From: Candidatus Saccharimonadota bacterium
GTDB taxonomy: Bacteria; Patescibacteriota; Saccharimonadia; Saccharimonadales; Saccharimonadaceae
Length of the DNA stretch: 41,640 nucleotides
Assembly (NCBI GenBank): GCA_009778675.1
Contig: WRFU01000001.1
Location: forward strand, 64,797-106,436
Direction: 5' to 3'
In this document: in pieces, positions 22,525 to 30,271 of the stretch
Position numbering within the stretch: the first letter of the stretch is position 1
Layout of the letters: each line of letters starts with the position of its first letter
Position numbers and translations under genes: made by a program
The notes under the pieces: model-generated
The model's input: only the letters and a program-made list of their open reading frames with translations
The model's database searches: none
Told to the model about the DNA's origin: nothing

Positions 22525-22596
22525 GATCTATTTTTAATAGATCAAGACGCTATATATAGCGTAGGCAAATCAGTCACACTACATGTAGTGTTTGCC
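22525..22596. repeat. Three successive palindromes upstream of the second MFS gene
   Basis: GATCTATT-TTT-AATAGATC (22525-22543) is followed by the perfect 14-bp palindrome CGCTATATATAGCG (22548-22561) and the perfect 16-bp palindrome ACACTACATGTAGTGT (22576-22591). GGCAAA (22564-22569) and TTTGCC (22591-22596) flank the last one and could extend its stem. The 145-bp gap between 22507 and 22653 is filled by these and the promoter. They look like regulator-binding sites or a structured transcript end. Confidence 0.65.
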
Positions 22597-22615
22597 AGAG
22601 GTAAAACTTTGGCTT

Positions 22616-22644
22616 TTGGTTGCGGTGGGAACATTCGTGATAAT
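22616..22644 (+). promoter_or_regulatory. Promoter of the second MFS gene, near-leaderless
   Basis: TTGGTT (22616-22621) is 17 bases before GATAAT (22639-22644), which ends eight bases before the ATG at 22653. No Shine-Dalgarno is present. Confidence 0.55.
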
Positions 22645-22652
22645 ATCAGTAA

Positions 22653-23861
22653 ATGACAGATGAACAAAAACGATTATCACAACGTTATATTATCTATTGT
22701 TTTTTGCTCAGTTTCTTTATGGTTGAAGCTATCTGGTTATACTTTTACCGTTTATATATGAATGATGCTCAGATCGGCTTGCTTGATGCAGTAGCATTTA
22801 GCGTGGGCTTGCTGGTCGAAGTTCCATCTGGTGCATTAGCTGATAAAATTGGGCGAGCCCGAACCATGAAAATTGGTGTAGTACTAGCTTCTGCTGGAAT
22901 TGGGCTACAAGCCCTAGGTGGTTTTTGGCTAATTCTGATCATGCAAGCTATGTTGATGGCTGGTTTTGCGCTAATGTCTGGCGCTGATGAAGCTTTATTT
23001 TTTGAGAAATTAAAATTTAGTCGTGATTCTACTCAATGGCGACAGTTGATTATGCGTTCGGTTCAGGCGATGGCTATAGCAGGTTTTGTTGCCATTCCGC
23101 TTGGCAGCTGGCTGTATGGCGTTTCACCCCAATTGCCATTTATTTTGTGTGGTTTATTTTTTCTATTAGCATTAATACCAATTTGGCACTTACAAGATGA
23201 AAAGTCATCAAAGCAAAAAGTTAAACTGATCACCAGCTTCCGTGATTATGGTAAGGATATTGCGAGCGGCTTTCGTGCTTTTGCGCAACTGAAGTTGCGT
23301 CTTTATGTACCGCTGATTTTGACCGTTTGGGGGAGTTTGTATGTATTTAACTGGGGATTATTAAAGATGATTTTAATGGATCGGTTTGGTTTCTCTGAAA
23401 CATTCGGTGGCATTGTGCTCGGGTCGGCTAGTTTGCTAATGTTAATCGCATTACAGTTAGTGCATAAATACTCTAATAAATTGCATGAAAAACATGTCTT
23501 GAGTGTATTAAGTTTAGTGGTGGCTAGCAGCTTTATACTGTCAGTCCTGCACCTGCCGTTGGGCATTAGTGTCGCTATAATCATATCGCTATACTTAGCT
23601 GATGGTATTTCACGGCCATTTCTTAGTGAAATTCTTCACAACCATACCACAGATAGACAACGTGCTACGGTTGTATCAGTAGGCAATTTCTTCAAAGAGG
23701 CGCCATACGTTATACTGGCACCATTAATCGGTTGGTTGAATACCATAGGCCGACTTGATATCTTTCTTCTAATTTGGCCGGTCTTGATTGTTTTGGCTTG
23801 GTCGTATTACTTTGTGAAAAAGAAGCACGACGAGGTAGTAACAGTCGATTTTGCAGCGTAA
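22653..23861 (+). CDS. MFS-type transporter
   Basis: The 402-residue protein has about twelve membrane helices and the family loop motif between helices 2 and 3 (GALADKIGRARTMKIG). A basic central loop (DEKSSKQKVKLITS, near residue 190) divides the two halves. The C-terminus is basic and cytoplasmic (FVKKKHDEV). The substrate is unknown, and the sequence is not close to the MFS protein at 15344. Three palindromes and a promoter lie upstream, so expression is probably regulated individually. Confidence 0.78.
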   Translation: MTDEQKRLSQRYIIYCFLLSFFMVEAIWLYFYRLYMNDAQIGLLDAVAFSVGLLVEVPSGALADKIGRARTMKIGVVLASAGIGLQALGGFWLILIMQAMLMAGFALMSGADEALFFEKLKFSRDSTQWRQLIMRSVQAMAIAGFVAIPLGSWLYGVSPQLPFILCGLFFLLALIPIWHLQDEKSSKQKVKLITSFRDYGKDIASGFRAFAQLKLRLYVPLILTVWGSLYVFNWGLLKMILMDRFGFSETFGGIVLGSASLLMLIALQLVHKYSNKLHEKHVLSVLSLVVASSFILSVLHLPLGISVAIIISLYLADGISRPFLSEILHNHTTDRQRATVVSVGNFFKEAPYVILAPLIGWLNTIGRLDIFLLIWPVLIVLAWSYYFVKKKHDEVVTVDFAA

Positions 23862-23876
23862 AACAACTGTTTAACC

Positions 23877-23905
23877 TTGACTTATAAAGACGCTTATGCT
23901 ATAAT
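23877..23905 (+). promoter_or_regulatory. Strong upstream promoter of ftsK
   Basis: TTGACT (23877-23882), a 17-base spacer, and a perfect extended -10 TGC-TATAAT (23900-23905) give a near-consensus promoter. The resulting leader of about 53 bases contains the small hairpin CTGGTT (23917-23922) / AACCAG (23931-23936). Confidence 0.75.
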
Positions 23906-23952
23906 GGAGATATAACCTGGTTCTAAGCGTAACCAGATTGTTGATCATATGC

Positions 23953-23958
23953 TAGAAT
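23953..23958 (+). promoter_or_regulatory. Second, leaderless -10 box of ftsK
   Basis: TATGCTAGAAT supplies an extended -10 (TAGAAT at 23953-23958) exactly six bases before the ATG at 23965. The two promoters would give one leadered and one leaderless transcript. Confidence 0.55.
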
Positions 23959-23964
23959 ATGTTT

Positions 23965-26142
23965 ATGGCAAAGAGAAAAAAATCCAGAAAAAAAGCAAAG
24001 GTTGAAAATACAGCCGAGCACGCCCTACCTGGCGGTTTTTGGCCGCAAGTTGGCGCACTGTGCATGCTGGCCATATCTGTTTTGTTAGTTATGACTTGGT
24101 TTCATGCTGGCGGTAATATCTTGCAATGGCTAGGTGATGCGACGAGCTGGCTAATTGGTTATGCCATGTTTTTACTACCGTTATTGTTAGTATTTTTGGC
24201 AGTTAAGATTTTCCGCAGCGAAGAAAATCGCATACCCACAATTGTGGTCATAGCTTCTATATTAGTTGTGCTTTGGTTCGCTGGTTTGTTTGGCGTGTTT
24301 GTCTTAACACTCAACGGGCACTCAGCCGGTGGCATGGTAGGTGAATTGCTAAATAAGTTGGTATTAGCAGTTGTTGATCGTAGCGTGGCAGCATTTTTAT
24401 ATGTTTTATTGGTTTTAATTACAGTTTTATTCATTTTAAGTGTTTCACCAGCCACCTTATTTAAGAAAATTGGTGCAAGTTTAAGGTCGGCTAAAATAGA
24501 TAGTGAAGATGAAAAGAATGCTAAGGTGATGCAAAAAAACGAATCCACATCCGATAAAACCAGCGGATTGAAGCTAAACAAAGGTGTGCCAACTATGGAC
24601 TCGACCGATAGTAAAAATAAAAAGCCAATCGTAAACGAAGCCCCGACGGCCGCCTTGGTATCTGTGTCCGATCCAAATTGGCAAACCCCGCCGTTAGATT
24701 TGCTCGAGAAGCATCAAAGCCCGGCCGATGCTGGTGATATTCAGCAAAATGCCGATATTATAAAAAATACACTTAGTGAATTCAATATTGCGGTGCAAAT
24801 GGAAGGCGCCAACATTGGGCCCAAAGTTACACAGTATACGTTACGTCCGCCGAGTGGTGTTAAATTAACACGTATTACCGCTTTAGAGACAAATCTAGCG
24901 CTTAATTTAGCGGCTAGCAGCTTACGTATCGAAGCCCCAATTCCGGGGCAAAAAGCAGTTGGTATAGAGGTACCAAACATAAAAGCGGCCGATGTGCGCT
25001 TGTATAGCATTTTAGAATCTGATAAATGGGAAAAGGCAACCGATCCACTAAGTTTTGGCATCGGGCGTGATATTTCGGGTGAAGCGATGATCGGTCAATT
25101 AGGTAAGATGCCGCATCTGTTAATTGCTGGGCAGACTGGTTCTGGTAAATCTGTAATGATCAACACATTACTAACTAGCATGCTGTACCATAATAGCCCG
25201 AGTGACATGAAACTGATTTTAGTTGACCCTAAACGGGTGGAAATGACACCGTATGATGACATTCCGCATTTGCTAACGCCGATTATAACTGAGCCCGAAA
25301 AAACTGTTAGTGCGCTTAAATGGGCAGTTGGTGAAATGGAACGTCGCTATCATTTGCTAGCCGAAGAAAAAGCCCGCGATATTGACGGCTATAACCGTAA
25401 AGTAGCTACTAAGGGCAAAAAGGTTGAAGTCACCGACGAAGACGGCAACATACAAGAGCACGATAACGGCAAGATGCCGTATATTGTGATTGTGGTCGAC
25501 GAATTGAGTGACTTAATGATGGCGGCCGGCCGTGATGTTGAAGCGTTGGTGGTTCGTTTAGCGCAAAAAGCTCGCGCTGTGGGCGTACATTTGGTACTAG
25601 CTACGCAGCGTCCAAGTGTTGATGTTATCACTGGGTTAATCAAAGCTAATATCCCAGCCAGGATCGCCTTTACGGTGGCTAGCCAGGTAGATTCGCGCAC
25701 AATTTTAGACCAGATCGGGGCTGAAAAACTGCTTGGCCAAGGTGATATGCTGATGCAAACACCAGATATGAGTAAACCAAAGCGTGTGCAGGGGGCATTA
25801 GTTACAGACGACGAAGTAATGCGAGTGACGGACTTTTTACGTGAACAATCACCACCGCAATATAACGACGAAGTTGTTGCCCAAGAAGTTAACTTAAATG
25901 GCCGGGGCGGGGTAGTTATGAGTTTTAGTGGTGATGATGATGACGATATGTTCCGGGACGCCGTCCAAGTGGTAATCGATAGTCGTAAAGCCAGTGCCAG
26001 TTTGTTGCAGCGTCGTTTGCGTATTGGCTATGCCCGTGCCGCCAGGCTGATCGAAAGTATGGAAGATCGCGGTATCATTGGCCCTGCCGATGGCGCCCGG
26101 GCGCGTGATGTGTTAATTGACAACATTGACGATATAGAATAA
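23965..26142 (+). CDS. ftsK: DNA translocase FtsK/SpoIIIE
   Basis: It pumps chromosomal DNA through the closing septum. The 725-residue protein has a basic start (MAKRKKSRKKAK), four membrane helices in residues about 25-165, and a short acidic/lysine-rich linker. The motor domain has Walker A GQTGSGKS (near 390) and the Walker B segment IVIVVDELSDLMM. A C-terminal winged-helix gamma domain recognises DNA (ASLLQRRLRIGYARAARLIE). I prefer the ATG at 23965 over the ATG at 23959 because the -10 box TAGAAT ends six bases before it; the difference is two residues. The short linker is typical of SpoIIIE-like forms. Confidence 0.95.
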   Translation: MAKRKKSRKKAKVENTAEHALPGGFWPQVGALCMLAISVLLVMTWFHAGGNILQWLGDATSWLIGYAMFLLPLLLVFLAVKIFRSEENRIPTIVVIASILVVLWFAGLFGVFVLTLNGHSAGGMVGELLNKLVLAVVDRSVAAFLYVLLVLITVLFILSVSPATLFKKIGASLRSAKIDSEDEKNAKVMQKNESTSDKTSGLKLNKGVPTMDSTDSKNKKPIVNEAPTAALVSVSDPNWQTPPLDLLEKHQSPADAGDIQQNADIIKNTLSEFNIAVQMEGANIGPKVTQYTLRPPSGVKLTRITALETNLALNLAASSLRIEAPIPGQKAVGIEVPNIKAADVRLYSILESDKWEKATDPLSFGIGRDISGEAMIGQLGKMPHLLIAGQTGSGKSVMINTLLTSMLYHNSPSDMKLILVDPKRVEMTPYDDIPHLLTPIITEPEKTVSALKWAVGEMERRYHLLAEEKARDIDGYNRKVATKGKKVEVTDEDGNIQEHDNGKMPYIVIVVDELSDLMMAAGRDVEALVVRLAQKARAVGVHLVLATQRPSVDVITGLIKANIPARIAFTVASQVDSRTILDQIGAEKLLGQGDMLMQTPDMSKPKRVQGALVTDDEVMRVTDFLREQSPPQYNDEVVAQEVNLNGRGGVVMSFSGDDDDDMFRDAVQVVIDSRKASASLLQRRLRIGYARAARLIESMEDRGIIGPADGARARDVLIDNIDDIE

Positions 26143-26210
26143 GTGGTTGATACTTACTATCAAGTAGAGTGAAACAAACAATGTAGAGTACAATAGAAGG
26201 GAAGTCCTTT

Positions 26211-27788
26211 ATGCGGATTACAAAAAAAGTTAACTTATTCTTGTTGGGTTGGCTAGCGGCTCTGGTACCAGTTTTTGTTACTGCTGACCAAATAATAACC
26301 CAAACTCCAGTCGCTCACGCTGGCATCCCAACCATCACTGCTTGTGCTGGCAACCCCGAGTGCTTTGCCTTTACTATTGACACGCGAATGACGGATACGC
26401 TGGATACTGACCTAACACATTATGATGAGACAGCAACAACTTTTTCTATACCAACTTCGGGCTATGTAAATAGAAATATTCCAGTCAACACCTACAGTTG
26501 GACAATAGATTGGGGAGATAATTCTGCACCACAAACATGCTCTGGCTCTAGTTCAACCACTAGTACAAACTTAGCTTGTGGCACTAATGCCACCACTGCT
26601 ACTGGTGGCATCAGTCATACCTATATCACACCAGGTGAGTATCAAATCACAGTTCGTCCTAGTGCCACAGCTACAATTGGCTGGTTCAATGCTTTTGGGT
26701 TCTATAACGATACCGCTGATGACAACGTCCAAGCCAACCAAAATATGTTCAAATCTATCGACACACCACTCACCAATCTTATGCGCACCCAAGGTTCAAC
26801 CTACCGTTTTGCCTATATGTTCTATGGTGTCAGAAACGCCACTGAAATTCCGGCCAACCTGTTTGATAACATCGATACTACCAGCGACACGGATTTCAGC
26901 TCTATGTTCTACAACACTTTTAACTACTACGCCAGTAGCTCTATCACTGGCACTATCCCCGCCGACCTGTTTGACAACCTAAACACCACCAACGGTACGA
27001 ATTTCAGCTCTATGTTCTACAACACTTTCTCTAACTACGCTCGTCGTACTGCCACCTTCAAAGTTAATGGTTCACAGGTTGGCACAGTGTCGACGTTCGC
27101 CGCTCCTTATTCTACCAAAATCGGCTTCACTGGCATCCCCTCGACCAATCCTACTGTCAACGCCACCACCAGCAGCCAAGTAATTCCCACCTACAACGCC
27201 ACCATTCGTACCATCACTGCGCCCGCCGGTACTGATGCCCATGGCGTTGCCTATGTCGATTACGGTTGGTATCGCACCGACGGCACGTCTTGCGCTGTTA
27301 TAAACCCAACCCCAGATTGTGGTATCCAAGATGCCAGCACCCTCACTGCCTTCCCGAATAGCACCGAATGGACATCAGATACTCCCACCGAGAAGGGTAA
27401 TGTGACATTCTATAGTTTGGCGTCAATCGTGATGGTTAGGTTCGTTTCTAACGGTGGTTCGTTTGTACCTGGCTACTCCCTTGCTATTGGTAGCGGTATA
27501 CCGACACCAATCAATCCAACTATGACTGGATTTGATTTCGTGGGTTGGTTTGCAGATCCAGGGCTCACACAACCTTGGAATTTCGCCAGTGATACAGTTA
27601 CTGACCATATGGCTTTATATGCTAAATGGAAACCAATCTCTGCTATACCAGGTGTGCCTAATACTGGTGTATTTGGCGCAAAAAGTAGCATGGTAGTATC
27701 TTTGATCGACACCATAGCAGCGGTCATAGCTTTGGTTAGTTTGCTAGCTATTGTAGTTCACACCTGGTTACGGTATTATTATAAATAA
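26211..27788 (+). CDS. Surface protein with BspA-like repeats, InlB-type repeat and sortase-like tail
   Basis: The 525-residue exported protein has a signal peptide at residues 1-36 (hydrophobic LFLLGWLAALVPVFV, then AHA). A PKD-like region around YSWTIDWGDNSAPQ follows. Two copies of a DUF285/BspA-like unit are present (FSSMFYNTF, 36-residue period), then a single InlB B-type repeat with FDFVGWF and ALYAKW. The C-terminus has VPNTG, a hydrophobic helix and the basic end RYYYK, which resembles an LPxTG sorting signal. TACAAT (26189-26194) and AAGGG precede the ATG, so this mRNA is leadered. It probably acts in adhesion at the cell surface. Its DNA is richer in C than that of the neighbouring genes. 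Confidence 0.75.
   Translation: MRITKKVNLFLLGWLAALVPVFVTADQIITQTPVAHAGIPTITACAGNPECFAFTIDTRMTDTLDTDLTHYDETATTFSIPTSGYVNRNIPVNTYSWTIDWGDNSAPQTCSGSSSTTSTNLACGTNATTATGGISHTYITPGEYQITVRPSATATIGWFNAFGFYNDTADDNVQANQNMFKSIDTPLTNLMRTQGSTYRFAYMFYGVRNATEIPANLFDNIDTTSDTDFSSMFYNTFNYYASSSITGTIPADLFDNLNTTNGTNFSSMFYNTFSNYARRTATFKVNGSQVGTVSTFAAPYSTKIGFTGIPSTNPTVNATTSSQVIPTYNATIRTITAPAGTDAHGVAYVDYGWYRTDGTSCAVINPTPDCGIQDASTLTAFPNSTEWTSDTPTEKGNVTFYSLASIVMVRFVSNGGSFVPGYSLAIGSGIPTPINPTMTGFDFVGWFADPGLTQPWNFASDTVTDHMALYAKWKPISAIPGVPNTGVFGAKSSMVVSLIDTIAAVIALVSLLAIVVHTWLRYYYK
27751..27779 (+). promoter_or_regulatory. Possible promoter of rpsF-ssb-rpsR
   Basis: TTGTAG (27751-27756) lies 17 bases before TATTAT (27774-27779). 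It is inside the end of the surface-protein gene and would give a leader of about 50 bases with the hairpin at 27799-27818. Confidence 0.45.
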
Positions 27789-27798
27789 TATTAACTCG

Positions 27799-27818
27799 GC
27801 TAATTTTTAAGAATTAGC
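27799..27818 (+). promoter_or_regulatory. Hairpin in the rpsF leader
   Basis: GCTAATT (27799-27805) and AATTAGC (27812-27818) form a perfect 7-bp stem with a 6-base loop. It is followed by CAACACCAGAGGGGG and the GTG start. It lacks a U tail. It may be a control element; leaders of S6/S18 operons often bind those proteins. Confidence 0.4.
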
Positions 27819-27836
27819 AACACCAGAGGGGGAAGT

Positions 27837-28184
27837 GTGAAAGAATACGAATTAACTGTCCTAATCCATCCAGATCTAGAAATGGATCTAGATACGCCGC
27901 TTAAAAAAGTGCGTGAAATTATCACAGAACAAGGCGGCAAGATTACCAAAGAAGATAATTGGGGTAAAAAGAAGCTGGCTTACCAGATACAGAAGCAAGA
28001 TTACGCTGTTTATGTGCTGTTCAGTTTAGAATTGCCAGCCAGTGCACCACTAAAAATTAGCGGTATTTTAAATATCACCGACGAAGTAATTCGTTATTTA
28101 TTAGTTAAGAAAGATGAAAAATTAGAAAAAATGAAAAAGATAGCTAGTGACAAAAAGGACAAGGAGGAACAACATGGCCTTTAA
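27837..28184 (+). CDS. rpsF: 30S ribosomal protein S6
   Basis: S6 pairs with S18 on the small-subunit platform. The 115-residue protein has the family N-terminus (KEYELTVLIHPDLE) and WGKKKLAYQIQKQDYAVYVLF. The start is GTG at 27837 behind GAGGGGG. The C-terminal end is Lys/Glu-rich. The gene overlaps ssb by 11 bases, in the common rpsF-ssb-rpsR order. Confidence 0.95.
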   Translation: MKEYELTVLIHPDLEMDLDTPLKKVREIITEQGGKITKEDNWGKKKLAYQIQKQDYAVYVLFSLELPASAPLKISGILNITDEVIRYLLVKKDEKLEKMKKIASDKKDKEEQHGL

Positions 28185-28620
28185 TAAAGTAATTTTACTC
28201 GGTAATTTAACAGCTGATCCAGAAACACGCACCACACCCAGTGGTCAAAGTGTAACTAGTTTTAGTCTAGCGGTTAATCGCACCTGGAATGACGCCAATG
28301 GTTCACGTCAGGAATCCACCAGTTTTATTAACTGTACCGCTTGGGGTGCTAGGGGCGAAACTATTGCTAAATATGTTAGCAAAGGTCGCCAACTATTAGT
28401 TAGTGGTCGTTTAGAACAACGTAGCTGGGATGACAAAGAAACTGGCAAGAAACGTAGTGCTATAGATGTGATTGTCGAAGAATTTAGCTTTGTCAGTGAT
28501 GGCCGTGGTGGTAGTGGTGATACGCCAGCTACTAAAGCTAAAAAAGCGCCAAAAGATGATGTAGTGGTCGACGACATCAACGAAGACGAACCAATTGATT
28601 TAAGTGAAATACCATTTTAA
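28174..28620 (+). CDS. ssb: Single-stranded DNA-binding protein
   Basis: It coats single-stranded DNA in replication and recombination. The 148-residue protein has an OB fold ([39 protein letters not shown]). A flexible linker and an acidic tail ending DLSEIPF follow; this is the usual protein-docking tip. I use the ATG at 28174, behind AAGGAGGAAC, rather than an earlier one at 28147 inside rpsF, because MAFNKV is the standard start. It is translationally coupled to rpsF. Confidence 0.96.
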   Translation: MAFNKVILLGNLTADPETRTTPSGQSVTSFSLAVNRTWNDANGSRQESTSFINCTAWGARGETIAKYVSKGRQLLVSGRLEQRSWDDKETGKKRSAIDVIVEEFSFVSDGRGGSGDTPATKAKKAPKDDVVVDDINEDEPIDLSEIPF

Positions 28621-28628
28621 GGAGCTAT

Positions 28629-28829
28629 ATGACTAAAAAGTACAAGAAAGACGTAAATACTTACTTTGACTACAAAGACGTTAAAACTTTGCAGTATTAT
28701 ATTGACCCGTACGGTCGCATTGAACCAGTTGGCAAAACTGGACTTTCAGCTAAACAACAGCGACAATTAGCTGTAGCCGTTAAACGTGCTAGGCATTTAG
28801 GCCTATTGCCGTTTGTCGCTACTAACTAA
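28629..28829 (+). CDS. rpsR: 30S ribosomal protein S18
   Basis: S18 is the platform partner of S6. The 66-residue protein has [18 protein letters not shown] and the basic C-terminal [21 protein letters not shown]. The start follows AAGGAG, eight bases after the ssb stop. Length is slightly below the usual 75, as in other compact genomes. Confidence 0.95.
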   Translation: MTKKYKKDVNTYFDYKDVKTLQYYIDPYGRIEPVGKTGLSAKQQRQLAVAVKRARHLGLLPFVATN

Positions 28830-28850
28830 GCGTGCTATAGTGTACGTATT

Positions 28851-29411
28851 ATGTATGGGCCGACTGATTTAAAAAAAGGCACGCTCATTCAACTTGATGG
28901 TGCACCGTACAAGGTAGTTGACTACGCCCAAAAAGTCATGGGGCGGGGTGGTAGTATTGTAAACGTACGCCTAAAAAACTTGATTACTGGTTCATTGACA
29001 CCAAAAACCTTTAAAGGGCAAGATAAAATTGAACCAGCTGAAGTTATTAGCAAGCCGGCGCAATATTTGTACGATGATGGTAGTGATTTTTACTTTATGG
29101 ATCCTAAGACTTTTGAACAGTTCCAATTACCGGCCAATATCGTGGATACAGCCGTTAACTATCTAAAAGAAGGCATGACAGTCAACTTGCAATTGTTTAA
29201 TGGTAATACTATCAATATCGAACTACCTAAAAATCTATATTTAGAAGTTACTTACACCGAAACCGCCGTAAAAGGTGACACTAGCAGTAGTGTACAAAAA
29301 GACGCCACACTAGAAACTGGTATGGTAGTTAGGGTGCCAGCTTTTATCAAACAGGGCGATATTGTTTCGGTCGACACCGAAACAGGCACGTACCGTGAGC
29401 GAAAAAAGTAA
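28851..29411 (+). CDS. efp: Elongation factor P
   Basis: EF-P rescues ribosomes stalled on polyproline. The 186-residue protein begins MYGPTDLKKGTLIQLDG, has the three beta-barrel domains, and ends with FIKQGDIVSVDTETGTYRER. The loop tip that reaches the peptidyl-transferase centre reads MGRGGS, with Arg where E. coli has the modified Lys34. No modifying enzyme (EpmA, EarP) is in the window. TGC-TATAGT (28836-28841) lies nine bases upstream, giving a very short or no leader and no clear Shine-Dalgarno. Its 3' end overlaps the methyltransferase gene. Confidence 0.95.
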   Translation: MYGPTDLKKGTLIQLDGAPYKVVDYAQKVMGRGGSIVNVRLKNLITGSLTPKTFKGQDKIEPAEVISKPAQYLYDDGSDFYFMDPKTFEQFQLPANIVDTAVNYLKEGMTVNLQLFNGNTINIELPKNLYLEVTYTETAVKGDTSSSVQKDATLETGMVVRVPAFIKQGDIVSVDTETGTYRERKK

Positions 29412-29976
29412 TAAATATGTTAGCCGGGCTGGTGATAAGTTGGCTGATGCTAATTTAGCTTTTAAAGTAGATTTTCGTGGTAAAACTGTGCTTGATATTG
29501 GCAGTAGCACCGGTGGGTTTACAGACTACGCCTTGCAACAAGGTGCTAGTAAAGTAATAGCAGTTGAAATTGGTACTAACCAGCTGCACCCAAAGCTGCG
29601 GGCAGATAAAAGGGTAGAGCTATACGAAAAAACTGATATTTTCGATTTTTGGCCACAGACACCGATTGACATAGTTGTAATAGATACATCATTTATAAGC
29701 CTTAGAAAAGTGTTGGGTTATTTACAACAGAAGTTAATTAACAGTAGTAATGTTGTAATTCTAGCAATGTTAAAGCCACAATTCGAAGCCAACAGTACAG
29801 AGGTTGTTAATGGCGTTGTTAAAAACTCTACAATACGCCGTAGGATAATTAAGGACTTTGAACAGTGGGTGAAGCCACGCTTTAAAATCTGTAGCAAAAA
29901 AGACAACGCAATTAGTGGTATGCACGGTAACATAGAACGATTTTACATGCTGCGCCCAATAAACGACAACCGCTAA
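29397..29976 (+). CDS. TlyA/FtsJ-like methyltransferase without S4 domain
   Basis: It is probably a SAM-dependent 2'-O-methyltransferase of rRNA or a hemolysin-like TlyA relative. The 193-residue protein has YVSRAGDKL, the SAM motif VLDIGSSTGGFTDYALQQGA, then IVVIDTSFISLRK and LAMLKPQFEA, which is the TlyA order. The N-terminal S4 RNA-binding domain of full-length TlyA (about 270 residues) is absent. The likely start is GTG at 29397, inside the last codons of efp (15-base overlap). A TTG at 29362 is possible but would only translate efp bases in another frame. Confidence 0.8.
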
Positions 29977-30014
29977 ACATTAAATCGAGGCTTGACCATA
30001 TTTAGTTGTAAAAA

Positions 30015-30043
30015 TTGCTCTAAAACTACGGGTTTGCTATGAT
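30015..30043 (+). promoter_or_regulatory. Promoter of the C45-type gene, leaderless geometry
   Basis: TTGCTC (30015-30020), 17 bases, then TGC-TATGAT (30038-30043), with exactly six bases before the ATG at 30050. No Shine-Dalgarno is present. Confidence 0.65.
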
Positions 30044-30049
30044 ACGCTT

Positions 30050-30271
30050 ATGCAGATCATTAATCTTTCTGGTAATCGACAAGAAGTCGGGATTAAGCTA
30101 GGTGAACTATATAAACAAGTGCATCGTGAATTAACGCCAGCCATAGATCAAGTTACGCTAAAAAAACAAATTGCACTGTATCGTAAATTTTACCCAGGAC
30201 TATTAGAAGAAATCAACGGGATTGCTAGGGGGGGGGCTTTAATGTTGAAGAATTACTGTTCGCTAGCATAG
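30050..30271 (+). pseudogene. C45-type acyltransferase/peptidase, N-terminal part (out of frame at a G9 tract)
   Basis: The first 62 or so residues match the start of the peptidase C45 / acyl-CoA:6-aminopenicillanate acyltransferase family, with RQEVGIKLGELYK and the conserved LLEEINGIARGG. After the nine-G run (30228-30236) the frame goes astray and stops at 30271. With ten or seven G the reading continues as INGIARGGGFNVEELLF, the expected family sequence. The gene is therefore one reading frame broken by run length. The promoter with leaderless spacing is intact. Confidence 0.72.
30228..30236 (+). repeat. G9 homopolymer at the frame break
   Basis: Nine consecutive G lie within the codons for Ala-Arg-Gly-Gly. 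The gene is out of frame with nine, in frame with ten or seven. Such tracts are classical slipped-strand switches, and also typical places for sequencing error. Confidence 0.7.

Noticed and set aside
24159-25700. Several antisense open frames in ftsK
   Set aside because: The sense frame has unbroken FtsK motifs, and the antisense frames show no recognisable domains or starts.
29362-29397. Earlier TTG start for the TlyA-like gene
   Set aside because: These codons lie wholly within efp and add no TlyA-like sequence.
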